From contig JBAJFG010000002.1 of the NCBI GenBank assembly GCA_037903475.1, positions 4,437,001-4,501,000 of the forward strand: 64,000 bases of DNA. Direction: 5' to 3'. Under the pieces are notes generated by a model. The model was not told the origin of the DNA and did not search any database. It was given only the letters and a program-made list of their open reading frames with translations. The DNA comes from Ancylostoma caninum (Eukaryota; Nematoda; Chromadorea; Rhabditida; Ancylostomatidae). The position numbers and the translations under genes are program-made. Position 1 is the first letter of the stretch; every line of letters begins with the position of its first letter. Of this stretch, positions 34,610 through 46,672 are shown one piece after another.

Positions 34610-34985
34610 CAGTGCCGGGCGCAGGAGTTGCTGGCAAGGGTGGGGGAGGGGGGGGGGGCGTTGGAAAAGAAGTGGCAACTCCGCCACTCCATAGACGCAG
34701 ATGAAATAATAAAATTACCGAAAGTAGTTGAAGATAGAATAGTATAAGATATAAGATACTGAAATAATTGAGATATAGTAATTTAGTTTAAATAACAGAA
34801 CTACCAAAAGATTCCAATATTATACAACTAATAACAAATATTTCATAGGAAGTGATAAAAATAAACAATAAAAATTAAACCCAGACAATATTTTCCATCT
34901 ATTTTATGAAGTAATCTCGAAAATTTGGGGACCCATTCTCGGGCAGCCTCCCCCCCCCACCCGTTCCACCCTTCGTGCGCCACTG
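34610..34985. mobile_element. hAT-type MITE, copy 4
   Basis: 376 bp. The left end CAGTGCCGGGCGCAGG and right end GTGCGCCACTG match the family ends. It has a G run inside the left end, a C run inside the right end, and an AT-rich core, and the block AAATTTGGGGACCCATTCTC is shared with copies 1-3. Flanked by an 8-bp duplication GGAGATAC / GGAGATAA (34602-34609, 34986-34993). Confidence 0.88.
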
Positions 34986-35364
34986 GGAGATAACAAGAGC
35001 CGAAAGCAAGCAGAAGTGAGGAGTGGACGGAAGAGAGTGGGAAAACCGGGCCTTCGCCACTTTGGGGAGAAGGAATCTTTGGGAAGCTGAGAATCCAAGT
35101 CATTAAAACAGTTTTTGAATTTAACGTAGCAGAACATTTGTTCAAAATCATTCGTGAGCAGGGTCAAGCATGACGATGGGAAAAACCGACCCTTAGTACG
35201 ACCCTCGTCCAACCCCAACTCTTCACGACCCCCCCCCCCCCTTCTGCTCCCGCATGTTTTCTCTGTATACACTGAACAGTTTCAAGGAAGAAGACAAAAA
35301 AGAAACATATTGAAAACCCGAAATTGGAACCAAAACAACCTTGAAAACGATATGCATCCTTTCT

Positions 35365-36555
35365 TATCCGATAGGACCAGAATGCCAGCAGGAACGACAT
35401 GTCATTATGTGTCAAAACAGGAATGGTTAACAGCGCATTCGATTCCCGGCGCCTCCAAGAAATTTTTGCACGAGTTGGAACCGCTTCGGGATTTAGTGTG
35501 GAGTAGAGAGGATTTAAAGGTATGAAAATAAAGTGAGGAAAGCGAAATCGATCGATTACACATGCGAGAATTCGCCTACAGGGGACGCCAGTTTGTGGAA
35601 AACTAGGGCTAGTTAGACCTCGTACTGAGGTTCTCTGACACAAATTCAGCAAGTGCTTTTCTAAGTATCCATAGAGGACAATCAGCTCTATCTTTTATCA
35701 GAGTTTCAATTTTTTAGACCTTCATACGTTTTTGGGAGCTCGATAAGAAACCGACATGGGGAATTTGGTGAATTTCCCATCGATTTCCCATCTAAATTGT
35801 GGGAAAACGAGCGGACTTCGTGAAGCCAGATTTTGCACTCAAATGGGAAATTTCCTCAACTAAAACTCATAGAAGAAAACTTTTCGTGATATCAGCAAAT
35901 TGCTTTTCTGTGGTTTCCCAGACAGTTTTACTCCATTTTCGCTATCTGTTCAAGTTACGAGATTTTCCTTTCTTAAACTCCCATGAAGAGAATCTGCCTT
36001 TTAAGGAAATTTCACTACCTTCGCGTAATAGAGCTCCAAGCATTGATTCTTCATCCCCATTATCGCACCCCAATAATTGCTCCTGCTTGCGTGAGTTAGA
36101 TGGGAAATTTCCCCTCGGAGACCCGAAAACTTGAAAAATTTCCCATCAAGCTCCCAAAAGCATATGATGTTCTAGATAATTGAAACTCTGGCAAAAGATA
36201 GAGCTGATCGTCTTCCATGAAGATGTAAAAAAGCATTTGCTGATTTTGAGTCAGAGAACTTCAGCACGAGCTCTAATTCACCCTACTTTTCCACGTACCG
36301 ACGGGCCCTGCAGGCGAATCCTCGCATGTGCAATCGATTGATCTCGCTATCCACACTCTATTTTTTTACATTTCACCCTCTTTACTCCACACTTGATTCT
36401 GTAGTGATTCCGATCCGTGCAAAAATCTATTGAAGGCGCCGGGAATCGGAACCGTGGGTGCGCTGAAGCCGATTTCTCTGATACGTTGCAAGCAGTCCTG
36501 CTTTGACTCGTAATGACGTGGTCGTTTTTGGGCGGAATGTCATTTATCATGTCAT
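35365..36555. mobile_element. Foldback element, ~1.2 kb
   Basis: Left arm about 35365-35790 and right arm about 36085-36555 are inverted copies. Shared blocks include ATTCCCGGCGCC (35440) against GGCGCCGGGAAT (36436), and ATCAGCTCTATCTTTT (35680) against AAAAGATAGAGCTGAT (36193). The spacer of about 300 bp is AT-rich and has TTTCCCATC repeats. No transposase. The long open frames on either strand of the left arm (35154-35525 and 35164-35652) run through the repeat and are not supported as genes. Confidence 0.82.
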
Positions 36556-37394
36556 AAAACAATCATGAATTTACATTCAATGGTCAAGCCACCCCTCTAG
36601 GTGCTTACCCCACCAACACCTCTCCAATACGACCCCCCCCCTTCCCAGCCCCCTCCCATAAGATCTCTTCATGGGAAATTCCCATCAGACGCTTGACCCT
36701 GTCCATGAGAAATATTTGAGAAAATTGACGACGCATTCTCCGGCTTGCTTCTTACTCCCTTGTCCGTCATTTCTACTGCTTGTGTCCGTCTGTACGAGGA
36801 ATCCCACGTGATGACATGCTACAAAATGAGGGCACATATAAGCAAGGATAACACGTCACACATATAAGCATGGATTTCGCGTAGCAATCAGCATGCCTTG
36901 TTCATGTGACCGTTTACACGCTGCAGCTAGTATTGTTCACTCTGAAAGGCGCACAAAGCGAGCTTCAGATGCTAATGGTGTGTCTTAATGAACCATCATT
37001 GCAGCAGGACAGCCTTTCTCGCAAACTGAGGTGCTTCGAGATCTGGTCGATCCAGAATAAATGATGATTGGATTTGATGTTGCTTGCTTTGAAACGAAAT
37101 ACAGTTGAAGTTTGTTGCTTGGACGCATGTGTAGTCCAAAACGAGTCCTATCGATTTCAGCGCTTTTGTTTTTGATAAGTTTTTTCCAGCAAAAGAGCAT
37201 CTCTGCTTTGTTTTCTTCATCTTATAAGAGGTGAGAGTGGTTGCATATGTTTTTTGATCTGGTTTTTTCTTCAGCAATACACATGTACACATCATTTATC
37301 GTACGAAAGAAAATGTCTTTAATTGAAAATCAACTCATAATAATGTCCAATAGATCAGTTTTGTGGTGACGAACTTCCCCAACGCTCACCCTCC
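36556..37394. other. No recognised gene
   Basis: A C run near 36640 and weak hAT-end-like sequence near 36710-36770, too diverged to call. Confidence 0.4.
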
Positions 37395-37450
37395 TCCCAT
37401 ATCGTTATTTCCAGCAAGCCTGTCACGGATGGGCATGCTATTGATAGCTA
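37395..37450 (+). repeat. Short dispersed repeat, copy 1
   Basis: About 55 bp (CATATCGTTATTTCCAGCAA to TTGATAGCTA) resembling 53697-53752. Downstream (to 37640) is relatively GC-rich, with CCTATATAAGG at about 37558 and a GGGCGG box at about 37585. These resemble core-promoter elements but no gene follows that I can support. Confidence 0.55.
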
Positions 37451-37967
37451 TCCATCGTCAATCGATACCGTGCAGGACCTCTAGCGTCCGCCAACTCCCA
37501 TAATCGATCCTGCGATGCAAACTCACGCACGACTGCCGCCGCTAGCAGGAGCGGCACCCCTATATAAGGCCATCTCCGGGAGTGGGCGGAGCCTATGAAG
37601 GGAACGCTTTTATAACTGCGGTAGCAGTGTGCGTAGCAACGGCAACCATTGGCTGCGGGGAGCGGCAGAGCAGTGCTCCCGGCCACCACAGATTCAAGGA
37701 GCGGAGCATCGGATCCGCGACAGTCTCCAAATTGTGTGGTGCAGCCCACAACTCACAGATCAAAGAACAACCGTTCCAGAGCAATATTACACAATGTGCT
37801 TCTCTGATTCCCATACTTTATTGAGATTGGACTACCGTTCAGATCACTTCATCACCTTTCGAAGTCGTTCGTCCCCAAGCCGTACTCAGCCAAGGTCCGA
37901 AATTGTTCAGTTAGGCTACAAATTTGGAAGGAAATCGTATATTAGATGTACATTAGATGCTCCAACT

Positions 37968-38228
37968 CGATAGAGACTCTGATAGCTGTGCAGCACGAGT
38001 GCAGCCCAACAGCGTAATGCCTCGAGTAAAAACCATAGCGGCATTTACTTCCAGTTCTTGCATTTCTGCCCTCGATTGCTGCTTAAGCTTGCCTTTTTAC
38101 ATCAGCAATCGAGAGCAGGATGGCAGCAGCTGCGAGGAGATGCTGTTAGGGTTTCTACCTTGCCTTACCTTTTGCACTACGCTGTTCGGGTTGCGTACCT
38201 GCTGCACAGTTATCAGAGGAGTTCTAAT
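37968..38228. repeat. Foldback repeat related to R3, 260 bp
   Basis: Left arm 37968-38095 and right arm 38100-38228 are inverted copies (CTGATAGCTGTGCAGCA against TGCTGCACAGTTATCAG; CTCGATTGCTG against CAGCAATCGAG). One arm matches 26262-26350 inside R3 copy 1. Confidence 0.78.
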
Positions 38229-38524
38229 TTAATGTAGGGTCTAATGATTTAAATAGTTTTCTATAAGAACACTTGCCTTCGATGCTTCGGAATGGATACT
38301 GAGGAAAGAAATCAAACTATAATAGTTGGAAGTAAATGGTCCTCTTTAACCAATAGTCATGCATAATTTACAAATCTTCCGTAAAAGGCCTAAAGCAGAA
38401 CAATACTGTCGGTAACTTGGAACATGCGAATAGATAGGAGAAAACGATTTGTGAAAACTTAACTTGAGACGCTATCTTCTCAAGAGTTCTGGGATATAGC
38501 TTTTCAAAATTTTGTTTTTTTAAA

Positions 38525-38990
38525 TACTAAATAGTTGCTTGGTGTTAAAACTGGCGCGTCAAAATGGCTGAAACGTAGGCATGAAACTCAAACACTTAGA
38601 TATGGAAATTATCGTGGTTCAAGTCACAATATCTTTGAGCTGCCTTCAATGCTCATATAGTTGGCGTAACTAAGGCATGTTTTGCGCGCAGGCATTGATT
38701 CATTAATTTTGTCAGTGTATTTCCGAGGATTTGCAATTAACGCCTTTATTCATGTTCAGCAAGATAGGTGGCCCACAAGCACACCTTCTCACCACGTCGA
38801 AACAAGACATACGACAGATGAAAATCCAATGAACTCAATAAATTGTGCGAAATGGTTGTCAGATTCGTAATCAGCGTGGTGAAACACCCCTGTGGTCCGC
38901 CACGCCTGCGGCAAAACTTGCGAAAAATCAATAACTCGATAATCACATCGCGCAGAATAGTCATAAGTGGCTGGAAGAATTTCTTAAGGA
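38525..38990 (+). repeat. Dispersed repeat R3, copy 2
   Basis: Matches the left module of R3 copy 1 (25945-26260) and part of its right module (GGTGAAACACCCCTGTGG, ACTTGCGAAAAATCAATAA). Confidence 0.7.
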
Positions 38991-40030
38991 TAGGACCTTC
39001 CAAGTACGTATCATTCGGAGTACATCAAGTAGGTGTCTCATCACCTATTCTTTTCAATCTTTTCTGCGCCGAATTAGGGGGTATCCAGGGGATAACGGCG
39101 TAATCTGTAAGCATTATGCTCCTGACATAAAATTTACATGAAAATTGGCTTCACTCACGATTTAGCCGAATTACAAGCAGTAATTGATTCCTTGTATCCA
39201 TGGTCAAAAACTTGGCAGGTTCCGATCCATCCTAATAAAATCTTTCACATGAGGCGTGGTACTTCCGCGTTGGCTACTGATTACAAGATATCTAGGCATT
39301 CAATTGAAACGGTTAGGGATGTGAGGGATCTGGGATTCCTTCACAATAACAAACTTGACTCCATCTCGCATTACGGAGAGCTCTACAGGAAGGCTTTACA
39401 TCGCACATATCAAATATTCAACGCCCTCTCCACCAAGGGTAGCGCAGTCCTACTCAGAGCTTACAAAAATTTACGTTAGACCACTGGTTGAAAGCGGAAC
39501 GGTCATTTTCTTTCCTCATAAAAAGAAAGACATTGCAATGTTAGAGAAAATCCAGAACAACTGCACAAGGAAAGTTAGGGTTGGTAAAGGTGGCTTTCTC
39601 TATTCTAGAATTCCTAATGCAAAAATTAGGCATAAATACTTTAATATTTCTAGCCTAGAGGGGGGAGCTTTATGATGTTTGCATGGCACATAAATTATTG
39701 AGGGGAAAGTCGAAGTTAATTTTTTACATTTTTTACATTAGCCGGTCAACCTGTTGCGGGGCGAAATGAAAGTTTGCTTTCAGCGACCTAAAACCACGGT
39801 CAGAGCTAAATTCTTTACCGTTAGAACCGGCTCGGCTTCTGTTCGTTTGAGTAAGGCAATCGGGGTCATCAGATGATTGGCCTCTTTCGAACGGAGAAGG
39901 GCAAGAATCTCACTCAGGTGATAGGTCTCCTTAATTTTATGCTCAGGCTCATGTCTCTATTATTGTCATGTTTGTTTTTTTTTCTACACGACTGCCTTAT
40001 ACGTTGTATTCAAAAGGATAAATAAATAAA
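38990..40030 (+). pseudogene. CR1/jockey-like LINE fragment, 3' part
   Basis: Broken C-terminal half of an RT polyprotein. FGVHQVGVSSPILFNLF (about 39018) is the GVPQGS-type motif. The next frame reads WSKTWQVPIHPNKI, then VRDVRDLGFLHNN and HRTYQIFNAL. A third frame reads YVRPLVESGTVIFFPHKKKD, LLEKIQN-like sequence and SRIPNAKIRHKY. The catalytic ADD block is missing. The 3' tail ends in GGATAAATAAATAAAATAAA, the short-repeat tail typical of this LINE type. It lies between R3 copies 2 and 3. Confidence 0.82.
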
Positions 40031-40034
40031 ATAA

Positions 40035-40420
40035 AATTACCGTGAACAGCATGGTGAAAAACCCCTCTGGATGTGGTTCAGCCACGACTGCAGCATAAAT
40101 TATGACAATAACCATGCTGCAAAATGGTCGTCAGATTCGTGATTGGCGTGGAGAAAGACACCAGTATGCCCATTTTCATCCGGATTGGATCTGAACTGAA
40201 GAAAATTGTTTAAATCGATCGATGAATCAATATCCGGATCTGTAGTATCTAGCAAAGAGTGTCCGCCCTTTTCGGATGGTGTCCCTTGTTTCCGAGCCTC
40301 CTTTATCACCACCTTGCTTAGAGGTGCATTCCCATCGTTCAAATTTATCGCCCACGCGCGTCGTCCAACTTTTTGAGAAAAAGTGTCGTAAGCGTTTCTA
40401 TGTTTTTTATACAGATAGTT
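40035..40420 (+). repeat. Dispersed repeat R3, copy 3
   Basis: Matches 26885-27265 closely (CATTTTCATCCGGATTGGAT-like, TTCGGATGGTGTCCC, GTGTCGTAAGCGTTTCTATG). It overlaps the end of copy 2 in content, so the LINE between them did not simply split one copy. Confidence 0.72.
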
Positions 40421-41171
40421 TCAATTGACCGAAAAGTCTGAGATGCCTAATGCTCAAGTACACTAGAGTGATTAATGTCTCCCTTGTTGAGCTTGACCTG
40501 TCGCTGCTGCTCGGCTCTTCTAGGATGAGTGCTCTTTTCTTAGATGGTAAAAATCGAATGGCCAATATTGGTGACCTCTCACGCCTGAAGTAAATGAAGA
40601 AAAGCAGGTACCGGCAGTGCTACTTGTATCTGCTCGACCATCCATTCTTTTCGGCCTAGGATGTTGGCGTTGTGGAACGAAGAAATGCGAATTTCTTTGT
40701 AAATATAGGGTGGCGCTTTCTGATGTTTTGCACCGAACGGTTGAAAGACAAGAGACTGCTGCGTGCAAAGTGCATCCTAAAAAGTGTTAACTACACGGAA
40801 TTGCAGAGAAATGAGCGGCTTGTAGACATCCCATTGACAAGACCCAACGTGAGTATTCAAACGCGAACTAAGCTACTGACGCGACTAGCGTGTTATGTCT
40901 GAGCGAATTTTTTCATCTCGTAAACCAAGTCGATGCTTCTGAGTCGAAAACTATTGAATACTGGGAACATGTAACAAGTTTCTCTCTAACAATGCATTCG
41001 CCTCTGCTCGCCTAATACTTCTTGTCGTGAGACGAGCACTTCATTATCTGTGCAGACTGTTCGATGCATACTATTAGCTTGCGAGTGGATGGGGTGTGTG
41101 AGTGATTGATCGTAGTGTCTTTCCCTCTATTTCACCAACAGTTGTCATTCTAACAGTGAGCAACTGCTTAG
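40421..41171. other. No recognised gene
   Basis: Short frames only. Confidence 0.4.
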
Positions 41172-43867
41172 AGGCAGCACCCACGGAAATTTTCATATCT
41201 GAGATTTTGATCGTTTTTGAACCTTAGCAATAGTTCTAACAATTTGGCGAAGAAAGTAGCGCGGAAAACTGAACAATTTCTGAAATATAATTAGTGAAAT
41301 GTTCAAGATCCTGGGTCAGCAGGATCAGCGTGGGGTCGTTCGAGTTGTGGCGGCATCGGGGTGGTTAGAATTTTTTTCCTTGTTATAGTGAAGCTACACA
41401 GTTTACTCCGTCCGTCCCCCGAAAGCGGTTGGCATCAGAACAGCTCTCCGACCACAGGGACCAAGCGAGGAAATTTATCAAGAAGATCAACGCAGAACGG
41501 AGAACACACGAACCTGCTAGGCACACGTGGGTTGTACGCCTATGCTTTCAGCGGATCGGCTACGCATATGCACCCTCAACACACGCTCTATTCTCAGCGA
41601 GGAGCGTCTTGCCGATATTGAAGAAGCAGTGGAAAATATAAAGTTCGATGTCATAGGACTTTCTGAAACAAGAATGGCGAAGGAAGATTAGATCTTCAGA
41701 GTGGATCCTCGATTTATTACACTGGTAACACCGGAAGAACAAAAACCGGTGTTGGTTTCTATGTTCACTCGTTACTCATTAACCAATACAAGTGCTTCCA
41801 CCACTCTGAGCGCATCATTGAATTACTCATCAAGTTGAACAAAAAGGAAAACATACGGATAATTCAAGTCCATGCGCCACACTCAAGCCATGAAGATCAA
41901 AAAACGAGAATTACCTCGATAGCTTGGCTCACGCTATTGATGAAAGAAGAAGCACCCATTTGGTGATCCTGGGAGACTTCAACGCAAGCCCAGTTCCTCG
42001 TGAACATCAAGAACGATAAATCGGTACCAATGCTGCTGAGCCACGGAACCACCGAGGAAGAATGCTGGCAGAATTCTGTGAGGAACGTCATCTGTTTATT
42101 GCAAACTCGTTCTTCAAAGAGAAATCACACCGCCGATGGATTTGGAGGAACAATGCACTTGGACTCAGGAAGGAAATAGGTCATGTACTGGTTCAAAACA
42201 TCCATGATGTGAAAGACGTTGGCGTTCTAGGCTCTGTTAACACAGCGAGCGACCATCGGTTAATACGTTGTACACAACACCTCACACAGACAAGGAGAAT
42301 CGAGTGACAATGTAGAGGGACTATTGTGCTTGACAAGAGGATGCTACGAACGTTTGCACAGACCCAACTGGTGACATCACCACTACATGGAGATGTAAAT
42401 GAAGACTATGTGCTGTGCTTAACACGAATAATCAACAGCTCCACGAACCATGCAACATCATTCCAGTTTCAACTTCGTCGTAACCTACAGTATGGACAAA
42501 AGTCAAGAGTGCAAGCAGTGGAATATGCTGAATTTTGCCTTCTATTTGGCAAGATTTGAAATATTTTGATGTCGACGATGACCTGATCAAAACTATACAA
42601 CTGTTGTATGCCAGCTGTAAAAATCGGAGAACATCGTGCTGAACTGAATATTCAGCGGGATGTCCGTCAAGGTGATGCCCTTTCTCCTCTTTTGTTCACC
42701 ATCACTCTGCAATATGCATTGAACAAGACAATTTTTTTTTCGATCGTGGATTCCGATTGAATGGGAAAACGCTGACCTATCTTGCATACGCGGCCGACAT
42801 TGTTCTGCTTTCTAGTGACCTTCATGAACTAGAAAATAGGGCAGAAGACCTAAGCGAAGCATCGAAACAAATTGGCCTAACAATCAATTTCGAGAAAACC
42901 AAGTGGATGAAGCTAAACAACACAACCGAGGTAGATGAGGAGATCATCGAAACTGAAGGACAAACCATAGGGCGTGTTCACGAATACGGTTATCTCGGGC
43001 AACTGATTTCACAACCAAGGATTCAACTGAAAGAAATAAGATCAATCCAAGCTGGCCGTTCAATTTTCTTCAGACACCGTTTGTTTCTGAAGTCGCGAAG
43101 TGTGCGATTGATCTAAAGAGAAGATTCGTGAACACATGCATACTACCAATGACTAAGCGTAGGAAAGGAAGGTAGAAGACTCGATGGCTTGATGTCATTG
43201 CAAGATTCGGCGAAAGGGATTCGAAGGAGGACGGCGACGGCTGGACCACTCTGCTCGATGGGTGCATGAACAGATCCGCTGAACTCTTCGCGAAGAAAAC
43301 CAGAGGCATTGTGTTCTGTCGTGATAAGAGATAAATAAAGAAATAAAAGTAGTGAAGCTATTTCTCTTTCCTAACTTTCCTTTTTTGCATTACTTAGCAC
43401 TATGAATTTTTTACTAGGTACTTCGCAAGTGCTGGTTTAGTTACTTGTATGGTTGACCTTCGCCAGTGTCGCGTTTTCAAATTTTTTTCATTGTTCAGAG
43501 TTTGTTTTAGAATGCATTGGTGTTTCTGCTACACCTTGACTGGTCAGGCTATCTTTTAAAATTTGTTTTCTTCCACAAACTTAAGGAACGCCGCAAAATA
43601 TGGCCAAAAACCTCTTTCGCCCGCAAAACAGCTGACAAAAAAGGCAGTGGTATTGACTTTTTTGGATCGGTCACCGCGAACAGAGCGAAACTCGGCCCAA
43701 CCTGCAAGAAAACGATGAACTAAGGGGTTCCAGGAAATAGGGATTTCGACAGTTTCCACTGTTTTCGGCACTGTATCTGTTATAACTACAATATTATAAC
43801 TGAGCGCACCCAATTACCCCGAATTGTACCGAAATCTCGAGGTCAGGAATTTCCGTGGGTGCTGAAT
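41172..43867. mobile_element. TTAA-flanked element, copy 2, split by a LINE
   Basis: The left end AGGCAGCACCCACGGAAATT (41172) and right end AATTTCCGTGGGTGCTG (ending near 43867) are inverted. The flank is TTAG at the left (41168-41171) and TTAA at the right (43868-43871), that is TTAA with one change. The interior is mostly a decayed LINE (41400-43345). Without it the element would be about 750 bp, like copies 1 and 3. Confidence 0.72.
41400..43345 (+). pseudogene. Decayed RTE-type LINE
   Basis: Endonuclease start near 41553 with TLNTRSILSEERL and FDVIGLSETR, then many frameshifts and stops. SHRRWIW and ASDHRLIR near 42130-42270 mark the end of the endonuclease. Much of the RT domain is deleted. 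VRQGDALSPLLF is readable near 42664. The catalytic FADD is changed to YAADIVLL (42784), followed by LTINFEKTKWMK. The end reads WLDVIARFGERD and KKTRGIVFCRDKR. It belongs to a different subfamily from the LINEs at 1.8 and 48-59 kb. Confidence 0.82.
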
Positions 43868-43871
43868 TTAA

Positions 43872-44277
43872 TAAGAAAGCATGTGGTGTCTTCAAAACAT
43901 CATAGGAGTTTTTGATTTCGAATTACTCCCTATAAATGTACTGAAGTGGTAGGAGAGGCGTCATTTACGTAGATGTGATAGCGATGTGAAAAGGAAAAGA
44001 AGAGCTGACGAGGAGAGCATAATCAAACAATCAGAGCATAATCAAGCTGTTTTTGGGATGTCATAGAACGAAACAATTACTCGCGCGTGAACGTTTTGGT
44101 TGAAATCACACATTTCCTTAGGTAACTGAAGCTTGAAAGACTCCCGATGATGTATTGAAATTCAACATCGCGCAACCTCTTGATTTCAAAATTATCCGGT
44201 CTGCATTGAAACAGTGGAATTATGTTGAGCAAAAATTCAAAATGATGTTCCATTTGTGTGGCTACACTCCGAACATG
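43872..44277. other. No recognised gene
   Basis: AT-rich, no repeat partner seen. Confidence 0.4.
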
Positions 44278-45139
44278 TTAGGCTATTGGGAAATGATTGA
44301 GACACTTGATTTTTTCAGTCTTAAACTTTTTCTCTTATGTTAGAAAAATTCAGGAAATGCTGTAATGGGCACGTACACCTATCACCTGAGGCCAGCTATC
44401 AGGGACAGTTCCAGCAATGCAGGGTCAGCATTCATGCTACTACAGGTCGAAAAAGTCAGCAGCGAATGATCAAAAATCGTCAAATTTGGCGAAGTGCTGC
44501 TCGGCCAAGGAATGTTACCATACAAGATGTTAGATGGAATGCTCAAGGTCAGACAAGGGTGGCATGTGTGGCATCGTGGTCCATTGTCTGCTCCTTCTAC
44601 TGTCGGCGAGTCAACATAGTCAAGTGAGGTCGCATTTCGACAAGCAAAATGTGCACCTCGACACGTTATTATTTCTTTTATTCGATAGTGACGGCAGACC
44701 CCCTAAATTGTTTATTGTAAGTGTGGATCTTTTCCATCACGTCGCTTACCAGTGACTCCGATGGCGCATACCTTGCCTCTCAGCACAAGAGATCACCGAT
44801 TAGGAAAATGGCTTTGGGGAGACGTATCGCTCGAAAAGAACCGTTCGAGCCCACGGCTCCTGATTGCATGACTGACTAGCACCGGTGCGAATGCCATGAT
44901 GATGTTGTCGTCCTTCCTGCTCTTAGTGGTGCTTCATAGGAGCTCGTAAAAAATCGCTTGATTTGGTTGCTCCTCTATTTTCGTGCCTATATAACAAATG
45001 GCGCAGCGCCATGTCCTCATATACGCAGACGCTCAGAGGGCAGAGACCACATACTCACATACTATGGGGATAACTCACGTAGGAGAGATGCAGCAAAGAA
45101 TCTTTGGTGAAGTGTCTCAATCATTTACCTACAACATAA
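44278..45139 (+). mobile_element. R2-family mariner-type element, 862 bp
   Basis: Left end TTAGGCTATTGGGAAATGAT, right end ATCATTTACCTACAACATAA, inverted with mismatches. TA follows the right end; TG precedes the left end, probably a mutated TA. The interior has no transposase but aligns along most of its length with the elements at 46673-47553 (reverse) and 28818-29830. This is therefore a defined non-autonomous family and not random deletion products. Confidence 0.8.
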
Positions 45140-45199
45140 TACGACGACCTAAAGCGAAGCGATCGAGCAAAGGTGGACCCAATATATGGCATTCTATCA

Positions 45200-45660
45200 G
45201 TAGTGAACCCTGCGCTTCCCTCGTTCATCGGTCGTCACATTTTCAGGCGTTTGCCGACTCTTAGACACCGGCGCATCCTTATCACACCGTTGAAACCCAC
45301 TCTCCAATTTATTCCTACGAAATTTTCCATTTTCTTTTCCTCTCCCCAAAGAAAATATTTTTCTTTGAAACATTCGCTCAGCGATAAAGTTCGAACCTTC
45401 ATACATCATTAATCGCGCCTAATCCCCTACCTACCCTACTACCTTCGGTGTTCCGCAGGGAACATGTCCTGGTCCATTAATGTTCCATATGTAGACCAAC
45501 CTTTTAATGCATTGCCCTCTTGTGTTTTCTCCTCCTCATATGCCGATGATTGCAAATTCTATACGATGAACAATGCGGAGCTCCTAGAAGCTGCCTCAGA
45601 TGCCGTAATGCGATTGAGGGTTGGTGTAAGGTAATAACATGGATTTCAGCCTGTACAACA
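45200..45660 (+). pseudogene. LINE RT fragment
   Basis: Near 45450 one frame reads VPQGTCPGPLMFHM and, after a frameshift, SSYADDCKFYTMNNAELLEAA near 45530, which are the GVPQG and YADD blocks of a CR1/jockey-type reverse transcriptase. The part before it (45245-45300) resembles 25590-25640. Confidence 0.68.
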
Positions 45661-46672
45661 CTCGGACAAAACGGGGCCATACTAACAAGTTGACTTACAG
45701 TTCGAAGCAGAACTGTGAGGTCACCATGACGCTGAACTTCCTGCCAGTATGAAATGTCGAGTACACAGGGAGAGGAGCAGTGTGCGGCATGCGAAGCGCA
45801 GACGGTAGCCTTGTCGTTCCGTTGGAAAGTCCTCCAGAGAAGTTTCTTATTATGGTTCGAGTTCATCGTTGTATCTAGTCAATCGCGCACTGGCTCCTTT
45901 TGGTGAAGACGCAAATCTGGGCGACACCAGCGATCATCATGACCTTCCGGCGGAGGTCATCGATAATCCCGATTTCCTTGCGGGTGATTTTGACAGCTAA
46001 GTCCTACACCTTTTCAGATTCTCCATATTTTATGAGCGCGGTTAGGGTATGATGGTCACACAATGTCCGTTAGCACTGGAATCTGCGGTTTAGAGGTATG
46101 TCAGCATACTTTGAGGACACCGAGTAATTCGTGTTTGAAAGTTCAATACTTATAAAGGTTAGGAGGTTTTGCAGAAGCCACATCACTCAAAGACCACGGT
46201 TCTCAGTTAGGTCGTAGCTTATTCGTGGTTCACTGCGACGTTCTGCTCATCGTTTCGTCGGCGTTTAAAGAGGTTTACTACCACTACAGATATTCTGACA
46301 CTCCTGTAGCATGCTTCAAAAATATAATGTGCTTCATTGAACCAACCAAGTTAATATGAGTCAATCAAGTTAGTATGATTCGTTATGACTAGAAAAAGAA
46401 AAAGAAAAAAATAGAACAGAGAAGGATTCGAAGGCAAAAAGTGGACTACGTGCAAACCATACAACAATGCACTGTGGTGTTACAGGACTCACGAATATTC
46501 AAAGGCTGTAGATTTGTTGCAACGATTTGGACTCAGAGAAGTAGACCTTGATGGTGTTTTTCCTCTACTTCAAAGGACAACGCGCTAACATTGGGACTAA
46601 TTATTGAAAATAGTTACTGGGACTACATCCAATCGATTCTTCACGTTACGACAAAAAAGCTTGTGTATATTA
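45661..46672. other. No recognised gene
   Basis: No supported gene or repeat. Confidence 0.4.

Noticed and set aside
35164..35652. 162-codon minus-strand frame
   Set aside because: Runs through a poly-C tract and the left arm of a foldback; the other arm does not keep the frame.
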